Shown: piece by piece, positions 14,784 through 22,741 of the stretch
How the letters are laid out: each line of letters begins with the position of its first letter
How positions within the stretch are numbered: position 1 is the stretch's first letter
From: Acidobacteriota bacterium
GTDB lineage: Bacteria > Acidobacteriota > Blastocatellia > Pyrinomonadales > Pyrinomonadaceae
Direction: 5' to 3'
Assembly: GCA_003223935.1 (NCBI GenBank)
Contig: QHXQ01000049.1
Span: 1 to 64,000, forward strand
Length of the DNA stretch: 64,000 nucleotides
The notes under the pieces: generated by a model
Databases searched by the model: none
Seen by the model: only the letters and a program-made list of their open reading frames with translations
Told to the model about the DNA's origin: nothing
Translations under genes and position numbers: made by a program

Positions 14784-15446
14784 TCAAGCGACCGGGCGCT
14801 TTGGTTGCTCGTATGCGCGCCGCGCCTGCACTTGGACGAACTCGCCGGTTTCGATGATATAGGCCGTCAACTGAAAACCATAGACGCAGCCCGTATCGAG
14901 ACCGAGGGCGTACTTCGCGCGCCGCACATCCGGCGCAGGCCAATGGCCGAAGAGGACTGTCTGCGGGCCATTATACATCGTGTACCATGGCAAGCCCGTG
15001 CGACTCGTGCGGTCAGGCCCCAATGTGCGCAACTCCGTCAAATCTTCGATTGCCTGCTCAGTCAACGGCACAAGGGGCCGAATGCCTGCGTGGACGACGA
15101 GATGTGCGCCGAGGTTGATCTGCGCTGGCAACGAGGCCAGATACCCAGCATAGCGCTCCCTGTCTGCGCGCAATTCATCGCGCGCTCGCTCCTGCACCGG
15201 CTTGAGCGTCACTGCTTCGCCGCGCCAGTGGCGTAAGAGTGCCAGATCGTGATTGCCGAGCACGGAAGCGAAGCGCGGATCATTGATGAACAGTTCGAGC
15301 ACTTCACGGTTGCGCTCGCCTTTCACGATCAGATCGCCCACCGCGACGACGCGATCCGTTACGCCCAACTCAACCCGTTCGAGTAGTTCGACCAACTCGG
15401 CAAAACAGCCATGTATGTCGCCGACAACGATGGTGCGCCCTGCCAT
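14784..15446 (-). CDS. Calcineurin-like metallophosphoesterase
   Basis: A 220-residue protein of the PPP/ApaH-type metallophosphoesterase fold. The motifs are in order: GDIHG (residues about 8-12), GDLIVKG (about 37), GNHD (about 64), then a catalytic His in VVHAGIRP (about 118) and a later GHW. These are the two-metal ligands of the family. Members act as Ser/Thr phosphatases or dinucleoside-tetraphosphate hydrolases (ApaH, PrpA). The short length and the missing fifth motif do not settle which. It is first in the operon with tmk-like, ppx and CHAD genes, so a nucleotide/polyphosphate substrate (for example Ap4A or polyphosphate) is plausible. Start ATG 15446, with a purine-rich AAGAGAAG just upstream. 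Confidence 0.85.
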   Translation of the reverse strand: MAGRTIVVGDIHGCFAELVELLERVELGVTDRVVAVGDLIVKGERNREVLELFINDPRFASVLGNHDLALLRHWRGEAVTLKPVQERARDELRADRERYAGYLASLPAQINLGAHLVVHAGIRPLVPLTEQAIEDLTELRTLGPDRTSRTGLPWYTMYNGPQTVLFGHWPAPDVRRAKYALGLDTGCVYGFQLTAYIIETGEFVQVQARRAYEQPKRPVA

Positions 15447-15656
15447 TTCTTCTCTTCTCTTCCTTGTGTGCGCTCGCCGCCGAGCATCTTAACGCCCCCA
15501 CCGGCGCGCAGAAAAGTCGCACGCGACGGCTGTTTTGTGTTAAAAGCTTGTGACCAAAGTTCTAGTTTGATATGCCCTGCATAGTCAAGCGCCGTAAGGT
15601 TAAGCCTCAACACGCCAGCGCCCGACGGCAGGTGTCAGATTTCAAGGAGCCTGAAG

Positions 15657-16202
15657 ATGAAGGTGCACGAGATTATGTCTACGGATGTGCGGACGTGCGG
15701 CCCGCAAAGCACGCTCGCCGATGCCGCCATGATCATGTGGGATAACGACTGCGGCATCGTCCCTGTAGTTAATACCGCGCAACAAGTGGTCGGCATGATC
15801 ACGGACAGAGACATCTGCATGGCGGTGGCGACGCAGAACCGGCTCGCCTCTGCGATCAAAGTCGGCGAGGTGAACTCAGGCCATGTGCAGGCATGCCGGC
15901 CGGACGTGGACGTGCGCGACGCGCTCGACGTGATGCGGCGCGAGCAGTTGCGCCGCTTGCCCGTGACCGACGAAGCGGGCCGGCTCGTCGGCATCCTGTC
16001 GCTCTCAGACATTGCGCGCCACTCGAAGAAGGGCGAGAGCAAGAAGCAGAAGCACGTGCCGCACAAAGATGTGATGCGCACGCTCAAGGCGCTCAGCAAA
16101 CCGGGCAAGCCGCACGACGAAGACCTCGAAGATATTGCGGACGAGGCCGCCGAAGCGGCCGAGACGGCGGAAGTGGCGGAAGCTGCCGTCTCCGATCTTT
16201 AG
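15657..16202 (+). CDS. CBS-pair protein with acidic tail
   Basis: A 181-residue protein with AAGGAG (15641-15646) ahead of ATG 15657. Two CBS domains fill residues 1-60 and about 65-125. The opening KVHEIMSTDVRTCGPQSTL and the second QACRPDVDVRDALDVM, each ending near VVGMITDRDI or LVGILSLSDI, are the usual CBS pattern. CBS pairs bind adenosyl nucleotides (AMP, ATP, SAM) and sense energy state; in isolation they are often regulators. The C-terminal third is unusual: a basic patch (GESKKQKHVPHKD), then a run of Glu and Ala (DEAAEAAETAEVAEAA) which is probably a flexible acidic tail. It lies next to a broken sixA and ppk2, divergent from the ppx operon, so an energy-sensing role in phosphate metabolism is reasonable but not shown. 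Confidence 0.88.
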   Translation: MKVHEIMSTDVRTCGPQSTLADAAMIMWDNDCGIVPVVNTAQQVVGMITDRDICMAVATQNRLASAIKVGEVNSGHVQACRPDVDVRDALDVMRREQLRRLPVTDEAGRLVGILSLSDIARHSKKGESKKQKHVPHKDVMRTLKALSKPGKPHDEDLEDIADEAAEAAETAEVAEAAVSDL

Positions 16203-16257
16203 CTCGCCTCAAACAACTGCTGCGCCGCACAAGCTTAGCTTTGTTTCGGTCGGGACG

Positions 16258-16691
16258 ATGAAGACCTTGCTGCTCATGCGCCATGCGAAATCGAGTTGGG
16301 CCGACCCGGGTCAGCCCGATTTCGAGCGTCCTTTGAACGAGCGCGGGCAGACGGCCGCACCGTTGATGGGTCGTTTCCTGCGGCGACAATCTCTGCAACC
16401 CGATCTCGTCATCAGCAGTCCGGCCGAACGCGCCCGACAGACGGCCGCGCTCGCAGCCTGCTCGAAGTCGTCAGAGAGATTGAAGAACGGGTGAGCACCG
16501 CGCTCGTAGTCGGCCACAATCCCGGCATGGAAGATTTCGTCGAATTGCTGACCGGCGCAAGTGCGTCGCTGCCGACGGCCGCCATCGCTTGCGTCGCGTT
16601 CGATCTCAATCAGTGGCAAGCGATCAAACCACAGATGGGCCGGCTTGCTTGGCTCGTCAAACCCAAAGAACTCGCGGGCAAGATCGCTTGA
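16258..16691 (+). pseudogene. sixA: sixA-type phosphohistidine phosphatase, broken
   Basis: The first part reads from ATG 16258 as MKTLLLMRHAKSSWADPG and on to SSPAERARQTA, the RHG-motif opening of SixA-type histidine phosphatases. Near 16452 the family's next 18-22 residues are absent, and the frame shifts by one. The C-terminal half continues in another frame (LLEVVREIEERV, LVVGHNPGMEDFVELL) with the second catalytic His in GHNPG, up to a stop at 16689-16691. A missing stretch plus a frame change points to a real deletion, not one miscalled base. The first frame ends early at a TGA. It would normally dephosphorylate phospho-His, here likely lost; a fusion by programmed shift is not suggested by any slippery site that I can see. 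Confidence 0.8.
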
Positions 16692-16742
16692 AGCCGAGAA
16701 CACACGCTCGTCCAAACTCGCCAGCACAGGAGCAAATCCCCA

Positions 16743-17609
16743 ATGAACCATGACCAGTTTATCGTGCCTCCGGGCAAGAAGGTTAAACTTTCCGATTACG
16801 ATCCGGCCTTTACCGGCAAGTTCAAAACAAAAGAAGAGGCGACGGACAAGCTCCAGAAGGACATCCAACGCCTCGCCAAACTGCAAGACGTACTCTACGC
16901 GCAGAACACCTACGCGCTGCTCATCATCCTGCAAGCGATGGATGCGGCGGGCAAAGACGGCACGATCCGCCACGTCATGTCGGGCGTCAATCCGCAGGGC
17001 ACGCAGGTCTACTCCTTCAAAGGCCCTTCGGCTGAAGAACTCGATCACGATTATCTGTGGCGTTCGTTCAAGGCGTTGCCTGAGCGCGGGCGCATCGGCA
17101 TCTTCAATCGCTCTTACTACGAAGAGGTCTTGATCCTGCGCGTGCATCCGGAGATTTTGAACCTGCAACAACTGCCGCCCGAAGCTAAGGGGAAGAACAT
17201 CTGGAAGCGGCGCTTCGCCGAGATTAACAACTTCGAGCGCTACCTTGTGCGCAACGGCGTCCTCGTGATGAAGTTCTTCCTCAACGTCTCGAAGGAAGAA
17301 CAGCGCCGCCGCTTCCTCGCGCGCATCAACACACCGGAGAAGAATTGGAAGTTCTCTTTGAACGACGCCAAAGAGCGCGGCTACTGGGACAACTACATGG
17401 ATGTCTTTGAAGACGCCTTCCGGCACACCAGCACGCGCTGGGCCCCTTGGCACATCATTCCGGCCGACAATAAATGGTTCACGCGCGCGGCTGTGGCCGA
17501 CATCATCATCACGAAGCTGAAGTCGCTCGATCTGAAATATCCAGACGTGAGCGAGGAGCACATGCAGAACCTGTTGCGCGCAAAAGAACTGCTCGAAAGC
17601 GAAGGCTAA
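16743..17609 (+). CDS. ppk2: Polyphosphate kinase 2 family (PPK2)
   Basis: A 288-residue PPK2 protein. ATG 16743 follows an AGGAG. Walker A is MDAAGKDGTIRHVMSGV at about residues 66-82. The second motif is the DHDYLWRSFKALPERGRI segment, then FNRSYYEEVLILRVHPE, which contains the Walker B/lid region, and then the family's WKRRFAEINNFERYL segment. The class is judged from the GKDG (not GKGG) motif and the VNPQG segment, a pattern I associate with class III enzymes that phosphorylate AMP and ADP with polyphosphate. That class call is inference. It transfers phosphate between polyphosphate and nucleotides in the cytoplasm. Its neighbours (CBS, ppx, CHAD, tmk-like) make a polyP locus. The kinase-ATPase gene follows on the same strand after a heptamer hairpin. 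Confidence 0.93.
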   Translation: MNHDQFIVPPGKKVKLSDYDPAFTGKFKTKEEATDKLQKDIQRLAKLQDVLYAQNTYALLIILQAMDAAGKDGTIRHVMSGVNPQGTQVYSFKGPSAEELDHDYLWRSFKALPERGRIGIFNRSYYEEVLILRVHPEILNLQQLPPEAKGKNIWKRRFAEINNFERYLVRNGVLVMKFFLNVSKEEQRRRFLARINTPEKNWKFSLNDAKERGYWDNYMDVFEDAFRHTSTRWAPWHIIPADNKWFTRAAVADIIITKLKSLDLKYPDVSEEHMQNLLRAKELLESEG

Positions 17610-17621
17610 CAAGTTAGAGCG

Positions 17622-17690
17622 ATCAGCTTTCAGCCGTCAGCTATCAGCTTAATGTCTTTGGCTGCTGGCTGAAAGCTGGCGGCTGGTGGC
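17622..17690. repeat. Heptamer hairpin A (TCAGCTT units)
   Basis: Tandem 7-mers TCAGCTT, TCAGCCG, TCAGCTA, TCAGCTT are followed by a spacer and then GCTGCTG, GCTGAAA, GCTGGCG, GCTGGTG. The two halves are inverted copies of each other's theme (AGCTTTCAGC against GCTGAAAGCT). It lies between ppk2 and the kinase-ATPase gene. The kinase start GTG/ATG lies directly at its right edge. Confidence 0.7.
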
Positions 17691-17694
17691 TTAC

Positions 17695-20600
17695 ATGACG
17701 CGCACGAGCGAGGATTTTCGGGGCACGGATCGGTTTGAGTTGCGTCGGCGTCTGGGCGCGGGCGGCATGGGCGTCGTTTACGAAGCTTACGACCGCGAGC
17801 GCGAGCGCATCGTCGCGCTCAAGACGCTCATGCGCGCCACCGCCGATGATCTCTATCGTTTCAAACGTGAGTTTCGCGCCCTCGCAGATGTCGCGCATCC
17901 AAATCTCGTCTCCCTCTTCGAGTTGATGTCCGACGGCACGAGTTGGTTCTTTACGATGGAACTCGTGCGCGGCGTCAACTTCCTCGACTACGTGCGCGAG
18001 CGTCTCGCCGGCGCGGCCGGACAAGCGACGCACGAACTGCCCACGCTCAACGTCACAGATCATCAGACGCTCGCGCTCCTAGACCTAGACGATTCAGCAC
18101 ACCTCGCAAACGACAGAGATCAACTGCTCGACTCTGCGCTGTCGGCCGCGCAGGTTGCCACCACTTGCAATCTGTCGCGGCTGCGCGCCGCTTTGCGCCA
18201 ACTCGCCGAAGGCATCAACGTCCTGCACGAGACGGATCAACTCCACCGCGACATCAAACCCTCGAACGTGCTCGTCACACCCAACGGGCGCGTCGTCCTG
18301 CTCGACTTCGGTTTGATCACCGAAACCACAGCGCCGGAGTTACGCCAGCACCGCGGCCTCGCCGGCACGCCCGCCTACATGTCGCCCGAACAGGTCGCGC
18401 ATCAACCGATCACGAAGGCGAGCGATTGGTACAGCGTCGGCGTGATTCTTTATGAGGCGCTGACGGGTCGCCTGCCCTTCACCGGCACAGTCCTCGACGT
18501 GTTGGAACGCAAACAGCAGGCAGAGCCGCCGCCACCGAGCGCGCTCGTGCCCAGCATGCCCGAAGATTTAGACGCGCTTTGTCGTGATCTGCTGCGTCGT
18601 GATCCGCACGACCGGCCGAGCGGGCCGGCAGTGCTCACGCGCTTGAGCGAGGGCCATGTGTCCAGCGAGAGTTCAAAGAAGGCCATAACTCCCGTCGCGG
18701 CCGGTTCGTTTTCTGCCGACTCGGACGAGTTGTTCGTCGGTCGCGAGCGTGAGTTGCGTTTGCTCTCGGACGCTTACGAAGCGAGCAAACAGGGACAAGC
18801 GGTGAGCGTCTATGTGCACGCCGCACCGGGCATGGGAAAGAGCGCGCTCGTGGCCCACTTCATTGATGAATTGCGCCGACGCGAGTCGGAAGTGGTCGTG
18901 CTTGAAGGGCGTTGTTATGAGCGCGAGTCTGTGCCTTATAAGGCGCTTGACGGTGTGGTTGATAGTCTGAGCAAGTACCTACTGTTGCTGCCGCCGGAGC
19001 AGGTTGACGAATTGATGCCGGTGGATGCGCCCGCGCTCGCGCGTCTCTTCCCTGTCATTCTGCAAGTCGGCGCGGTGCGCGAAGCGCCGCAACGTGAGCA
19101 GACGCTCGCCGACCCGCTCGTGCTGCGCCGGCGCGCCTTCGCCGCCTTGCGCGAACTGCTCGCACGCCTCGCGCTTCGCCAACCCCTCGTCGTCTTCATC
19201 GGCGATCTGCATTGGGCCGACGCTGACAGTGCCGCGCTCCTCGAAGACTTGTTGCGCCCGCCCGATGCGCCGCCGCTCTTGCTCATCGCCAGTTTTCGCA
19301 GCGAAGAGATCGAGATTAAGCCATTCATCAAACAACTGCTCAAGCGTGTGGACGATGCTGCGTGCCGCGAGATCAATTTGCAACCATTGGCCGACGAAGA
19401 GGCGCGCGCGCTGGTGCGTTTATTGTTGCCCGCTCGTCAGCGTGAGTTTGAATCTTCGGTTAACGTCATCGTGCACGAAGCGGCCGGCAATCCGCTCTTT
19501 CTCGAAGAACTGACGCGCTACGCGCTGACGAGCGGGCGCGAGCACGCCGCAGGTCTCTCGCTCGGTGAAATGATCTGCGCGCGGCTCGGGCAACAACCCG
19601 CAGGCGCGCGCCAGTTGCTCGAAACGCTGTCGGTCGCGGCGCGACCTTTGCGCCCCGATGTCGCTGCGCAAGCGACCGGCCTGCGCAGCGACGAAGCGCC
19701 GCTCATCGCGGCCTTGCGCGCGGCACGTTTTCTTCGCAGTGGCGGCACGACCCAACAACTCGAACTCTATCACGACCGCATACGCGAAACGCTCGCCGCT
19801 CAACTCGACCCGGCGGCCGTCGAGCACATTCATCGCCGGCTTGCGGAGACGCTGACCGCAAAAGGGATTGACGATCCCGACATGCTCTTCGAGCATTTTC
19901 TCGGCGCGGGCGAGAAAGAGTTGGCGGCCGTGCTGGCCGCGTCGGCCGCCAAGCGCGCGGGTACGGCGCTCGCTTTTGATCGTGCCGCGCAGTTCTACCG
20001 CAAAGCGATTGATCTTGCGCCTGCGGTTGGCACTAATCTACTGCCCTTGAAGACCGGACTCGGCGAGGCGCTCGCCAATGCCGGCCGCCCCGCCGAAGCT
20101 GCGCGCGTCTATCTTGATGCAGCCGCGCTCGCGCCCACAGATCAGGCGCTCGAACTTCAACGCCGCGCCGCCGAACAGCTTTTGATGGGCGGGCACATCA
20201 ACGAAGGATTAGACGTGCTGCGCCGCGTGCTAGCCGTCGTCGGCTTCAAACTCGCGCCCGATCCCAAACGCGCGCTCATGTCGCTCTTGCGTCAGCGCGT
20301 GCTGTTGCGTCTGCGCGGTTTGAAGTTCAAGCCGCGCAAGAGCAGCGAGGTCTCGCAAAATGAGTTGCTGCGCATTGACACCTGTTGGGCTGTCGCCGCC
20401 GGTCTCGGTCTGGTTGATACGATGCGCGCCTTCGATTTTCAGACGCGCCACCTGTTGCTCGCCTTACGCGCCGGCGAACCGTATCGCATCGCCCGCGCCA
20501 TCTGTTTTGAGGTCGGCTTCAACGCGATGTCGGGCGGCGCAAGCCTACAAAAAACTGCGCACCTGCTCGAACAAGCGCAAGCGCTCGCGCACCGCTCTGG

Positions 20601-21525
20601 CCATGCGCACGCGCAGAGCCTCGCCGTCTGGGCGCGCGGCATTGCGGCTTATCTGGCGGGCGATTGGCCGAACGCGGCGCGCCTGTGCGAACGCGCCGCA
20701 GAGATGTTGCGCGCGAAGTGCACCGGCGTCACTTGGGAGTTGATCACGGCGAATCGTTTCCTGCTCGGCTCGCTGATGTTTCTCGGTGAAGTCGGCGAAC
20801 TCTCGCGGCGCGTACCTTTGCTGCTCACGGTGGCCGAAGAGCAAGGCAATCTCTTCGCGGCGACTGATCTGCGCACACGGCTCAATCTAATCTGGTTGGT
20901 GAACGATCAGCCCGACACGGCACGACAGGAAGTGATCGAAGCGATGCTCGCATGGCCGCAGGAAGGTTTTCACTTGCAGCACTACGGCGCGCTCGTCGCG
21001 CTCGTTCAGATCGAACTCTACACGGGCGACGGCGCGGTCGCGTGGAAACATCTCACCGGACAACTAAAAGCGATGACGCGCTCAATGTTGATGCGTGTGC
21101 AGGTGCTGCGGATCGAGGCGCGCCATCTGCGGGCGCGTTGTGCGTTGGCGATGGTTGTGAGCGGCGAGGCGCAAGCTGAACGCATGTTTGCGATTGTCGA
21201 ACGACTCGCGCGGCAGATCGAGCGCGAGCAGATGGCTTGGGCGCGCCCGCTCGGCGCGCTTTTGCGCGCCGGTGTCGCAGCCTTGCGCGGTGACCTAGAA
21301 CATGCGGCTGAACTCTGCGCCGTCGCCATCGCCGGCTTCGAGGCCGCGCACATGAACTTGTACGCAGCCGCCGCGCGCCGCCGGCTCGGTCAACTTATGG
21401 GCGGCGCTGAAGGCGCGGAGTTGATCGCCGCCGCAGACAGATGGATGAACGCACAGCGCATCAAAAAGCCAGCGCGCCTCACGCGCATGCTCGCGCCCGG
21501 TTTCTTTACTGACGCGAAGCATTAA
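17695..21525 (+). CDS. Ser/Thr protein kinase - AAA ATPase - helical repeat regulator
   Basis: A protein of about 1276 residues from ATG 17695; an in-frame GTG at 17686 is also possible, and there is no clear RBS. Order of domains: a protein kinase (residues about 10-320) with a Gly loop GAGGMGVVYEAYD, the catalytic loop LHRDIKPSN (about 183) and a DFG (about 204). It carries an insert of about 60 residues before the catalytic loop, with a run of D, L and A. Next is an AAA_16/Orc1-like ATPase (about 350-650), with Walker A PGMGKSALV (about 379) and Walker B VVFIGDLHWAD (about 500). The rest is helical, TPR-like. The order is that of PknK-like kinase regulators that sense signals by the ATPase-helical part. 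Substrate and signal are unknown. It lies after ppk2, in its own transcription unit. Confidence 0.88.
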   Translation: MTRTSEDFRGTDRFELRRRLGAGGMGVVYEAYDRERERIVALKTLMRATADDLYRFKREFRALADVAHPNLVSLFELMSDGTSWFFTMELVRGVNFLDYVRERLAGAAGQATHELPTLNVTDHQTLALLDLDDSAHLANDRDQLLDSALSAAQVATTCNLSRLRAALRQLAEGINVLHETDQLHRDIKPSNVLVTPNGRVVLLDFGLITETTAPELRQHRGLAGTPAYMSPEQVAHQPITKASDWYSVGVILYEALTGRLPFTGTVLDVLERKQQAEPPPPSALVPSMPEDLDALCRDLLRRDPHDRPSGPAVLTRLSEGHVSSESSKKAITPVAAGSFSADSDELFVGRERELRLLSDAYEASKQGQAVSVYVHAAPGMGKSALVAHFIDELRRRESEVVVLEGRCYERESVPYKALDGVVDSLSKYLLLLPPEQVDELMPVDAPALARLFPVILQVGAVREAPQREQTLADPLVLRRRAFAALRELLARLALRQPLVVFIGDLHWADADSAALLEDLLRPPDAPPLLLIASFRSEEIEIKPFIKQLLKRVDDAACREINLQPLADEEARALVRLLLPARQREFESSVNVIVHEAAGNPLFLEELTRYALTSGREHAAGLSLGEMICARLGQQPAGARQLLETLSVAARPLRPDVAAQATGLRSDEAPLIAALRAARFLRSGGTTQQLELYHDRIRETLAAQLDPAAVEHIHRRLAETLTAKGIDDPDMLFEHFLGAGEKELAAVLAASAAKRAGTALAFDRAAQFYRKAIDLAPAVGTNLLPLKTGLGEALANAGRPAEAARVYLDAAALAPTDQALELQRRAAEQLLMGGHINEGLDVLRRVLAVVGFKLAPDPKRALMSLLRQRVLLRLRGLKFKPRKSSEVSQNELLRIDTCWAVAAGLGLVDTMRAFDFQTRHLLLALRAGEPYRIARAICFEVGFNAMSGGASLQKTAHLLEQAQALAHRSGHAHAQSLAVWARGIAAYLAGDWPNAARLCERAAEMLRAKCTGVTWELITANRFLLGSLMFLGEVGELSRRVPLLLTVAEEQGNLFAATDLRTRLNLIWLVNDQPDTARQEVIEAMLAWPQEGFHLQHYGALVALVQIELYTGDGAVAWKHLTGQLKAMTRSMLMRVQVLRIEARHLRARCALAMVVSGEAQAERMFAIVERLARQIEREQMAWARPLGALLRAGVAALRGDLEHAAELCAVAIAGFEAAHMNLYAAAARRRLGQLMGGAEGAELIAAADRWMNAQRIKKPARLTRMLAPGFFTDAKH

Positions 21526-21533
21526 CCCACACG

Positions 21534-22427
21534 TTAAGCCAATCGGATTCTCTTGGCCTCCGGTTCAAGCAGCAAAGGGAAAAAACGGCCCGCGATCTTC
21601 TGTCCCTGTGGGATCGGCGGCACGCCGGCCAACAACGGCTCATCAGACGCGGACGCGACGCCGTCGCGGAAGACGTTGATGATTGTCGCGCGGCGCGGCC
21701 GGTCTGTGCGGTTGGCGTATGAGCCGTGCACCAGCAACGGATGATGAAAAGAACACTCGCCCTGTTTCAATTCAATGGCCACAGGCTTGAACGCCGCTTT
21801 CTGTTCGTCAGTCAGCACCTCGTAGATCGCCTCCATGTCGTCGGCGAGACCTGTGCGCGGTAGCAGTGGCCAGCGATGGCTGCCGGGCACGTAATGGACG
21901 CAGCCGTTGGCGCGCGTCGAATCGTCTAAGCCGATCCAGCAAGTGAGGTGTGCGCGCGGACGTGTGCGCGTCCAGTATGAATAGTCTTGATGCCAAGCGA
22001 CCACGCCGCCGTGGCGGGCGGGTTTGCAGAAGAGTTGATCGTGCCAGAAGCGCACTGCGCCGCCGAGCAGTTGCGCGGCCGGCACGGTGCAGGCTGGATG
22101 CCACAGCAGATCGTGAAAGCCGGGCGCGATGCGCCAAGCTCCTAATGCGTGAAAAAGGACGTGCGTCGGCTCGCTCGATTCATTTGAATGGAATTCGTAG
22201 AAGAGTTCGTGCTGCGGGTGTGCAGGGTTCGTCAGTTCGTGTAGTTCAAGGCGCAGACGCTCAACCTGTTCGCCGGTTAGAATTTTTATACCGGCGAGGT
22301 AGCCGTGCGTGTGAAAGAACTCGATCTGCTCCGGGCGCAAGCGAAAGCGCGCCCAGCCGACTGGCGTCTGCGGCAGCTTGATGAGGTCGCTCACCAATTC
22401 GTGGACGGTCGAAAGATCGCTCGACAT
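21534..22427 (-). CDS. Phytanoyl-CoA dioxygenase (PhyH) family protein
   Basis: A 297-residue protein; ATG 22427 is chosen over a GTG nine bases upstream. The Fe(II)/2-oxoglutarate signature is visible: [14 protein letters not shown] gives the HxD pair, a later [11 protein letters not shown] gives the distal His, and the downstream NRTDRPRRA supplies the Arg that binds 2-oxoglutarate. The opening [13 protein letters not shown] matches the family's usual N-terminal lead-in. PhyH enzymes hydroxylate small lipids, amino acids or secondary metabolites with O2 and 2-oxoglutarate; the substrate is not shown. It is single-gene, tail-to-tail with the kinase gene, and divergent from the subtilase. No biosynthetic cluster surrounds it, so a stand-alone catabolic or tailoring role is possible. 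Confidence 0.88.
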   Translation of the reverse strand: MSSDLSTVHELVSDLIKLPQTPVGWARFRLRPEQIEFFHTHGYLAGIKILTGEQVERLRLELHELTNPAHPQHELFYEFHSNESSEPTHVLFHALGAWRIAPGFHDLLWHPACTVPAAQLLGGAVRFWHDQLFCKPARHGGVVAWHQDYSYWTRTRPRAHLTCWIGLDDSTRANGCVHYVPGSHRWPLLPRTGLADDMEAIYEVLTDEQKAAFKPVAIELKQGECSFHHPLLVHGSYANRTDRPRRATIINVFRDGVASASDEPLLAGVPPIPQGQKIAGRFFPLLLEPEAKRIRLA

Positions 22428-22741
22428 TTGCCTCACTTAAACAGACTGGATTGCCCGACGAGTGCGGGGCAAACTTACCAAGCCGCGCACCGGCGCCGCA
22501 AACGAATCTGCGATCCGTAACAATCAGACGCCATCATTCTGACCCAATTCATTCACCCAAATTGATTGAACAGGTTAATCATGCGACCCACCCGTCGAAG
22601 CTGGAAACAGAAAAAACCCAAGAATTTGCTTTATTTTTTTTTGGTTTTCGCTTGTCGGCACAGCCTTTGCCAATTGTCACGGCGACAGCCGACATGCCCA
22701 CGGCTCATGCGCATCGAGACACTGAGCATACGGTGATTGAG
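22428..22741. other. Intergenic region between PhyH and subtilase genes
   Basis: About 314 bp with divergent genes at its ends. The plus-strand frame of the subtilase is open through most of it, but the encoded residues look non-coding in composition (poly-T run at 22632-22642) and precede a better start. Probably holds the promoters for both genes; no convincing consensus pair was picked out. Confidence 0.5.
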
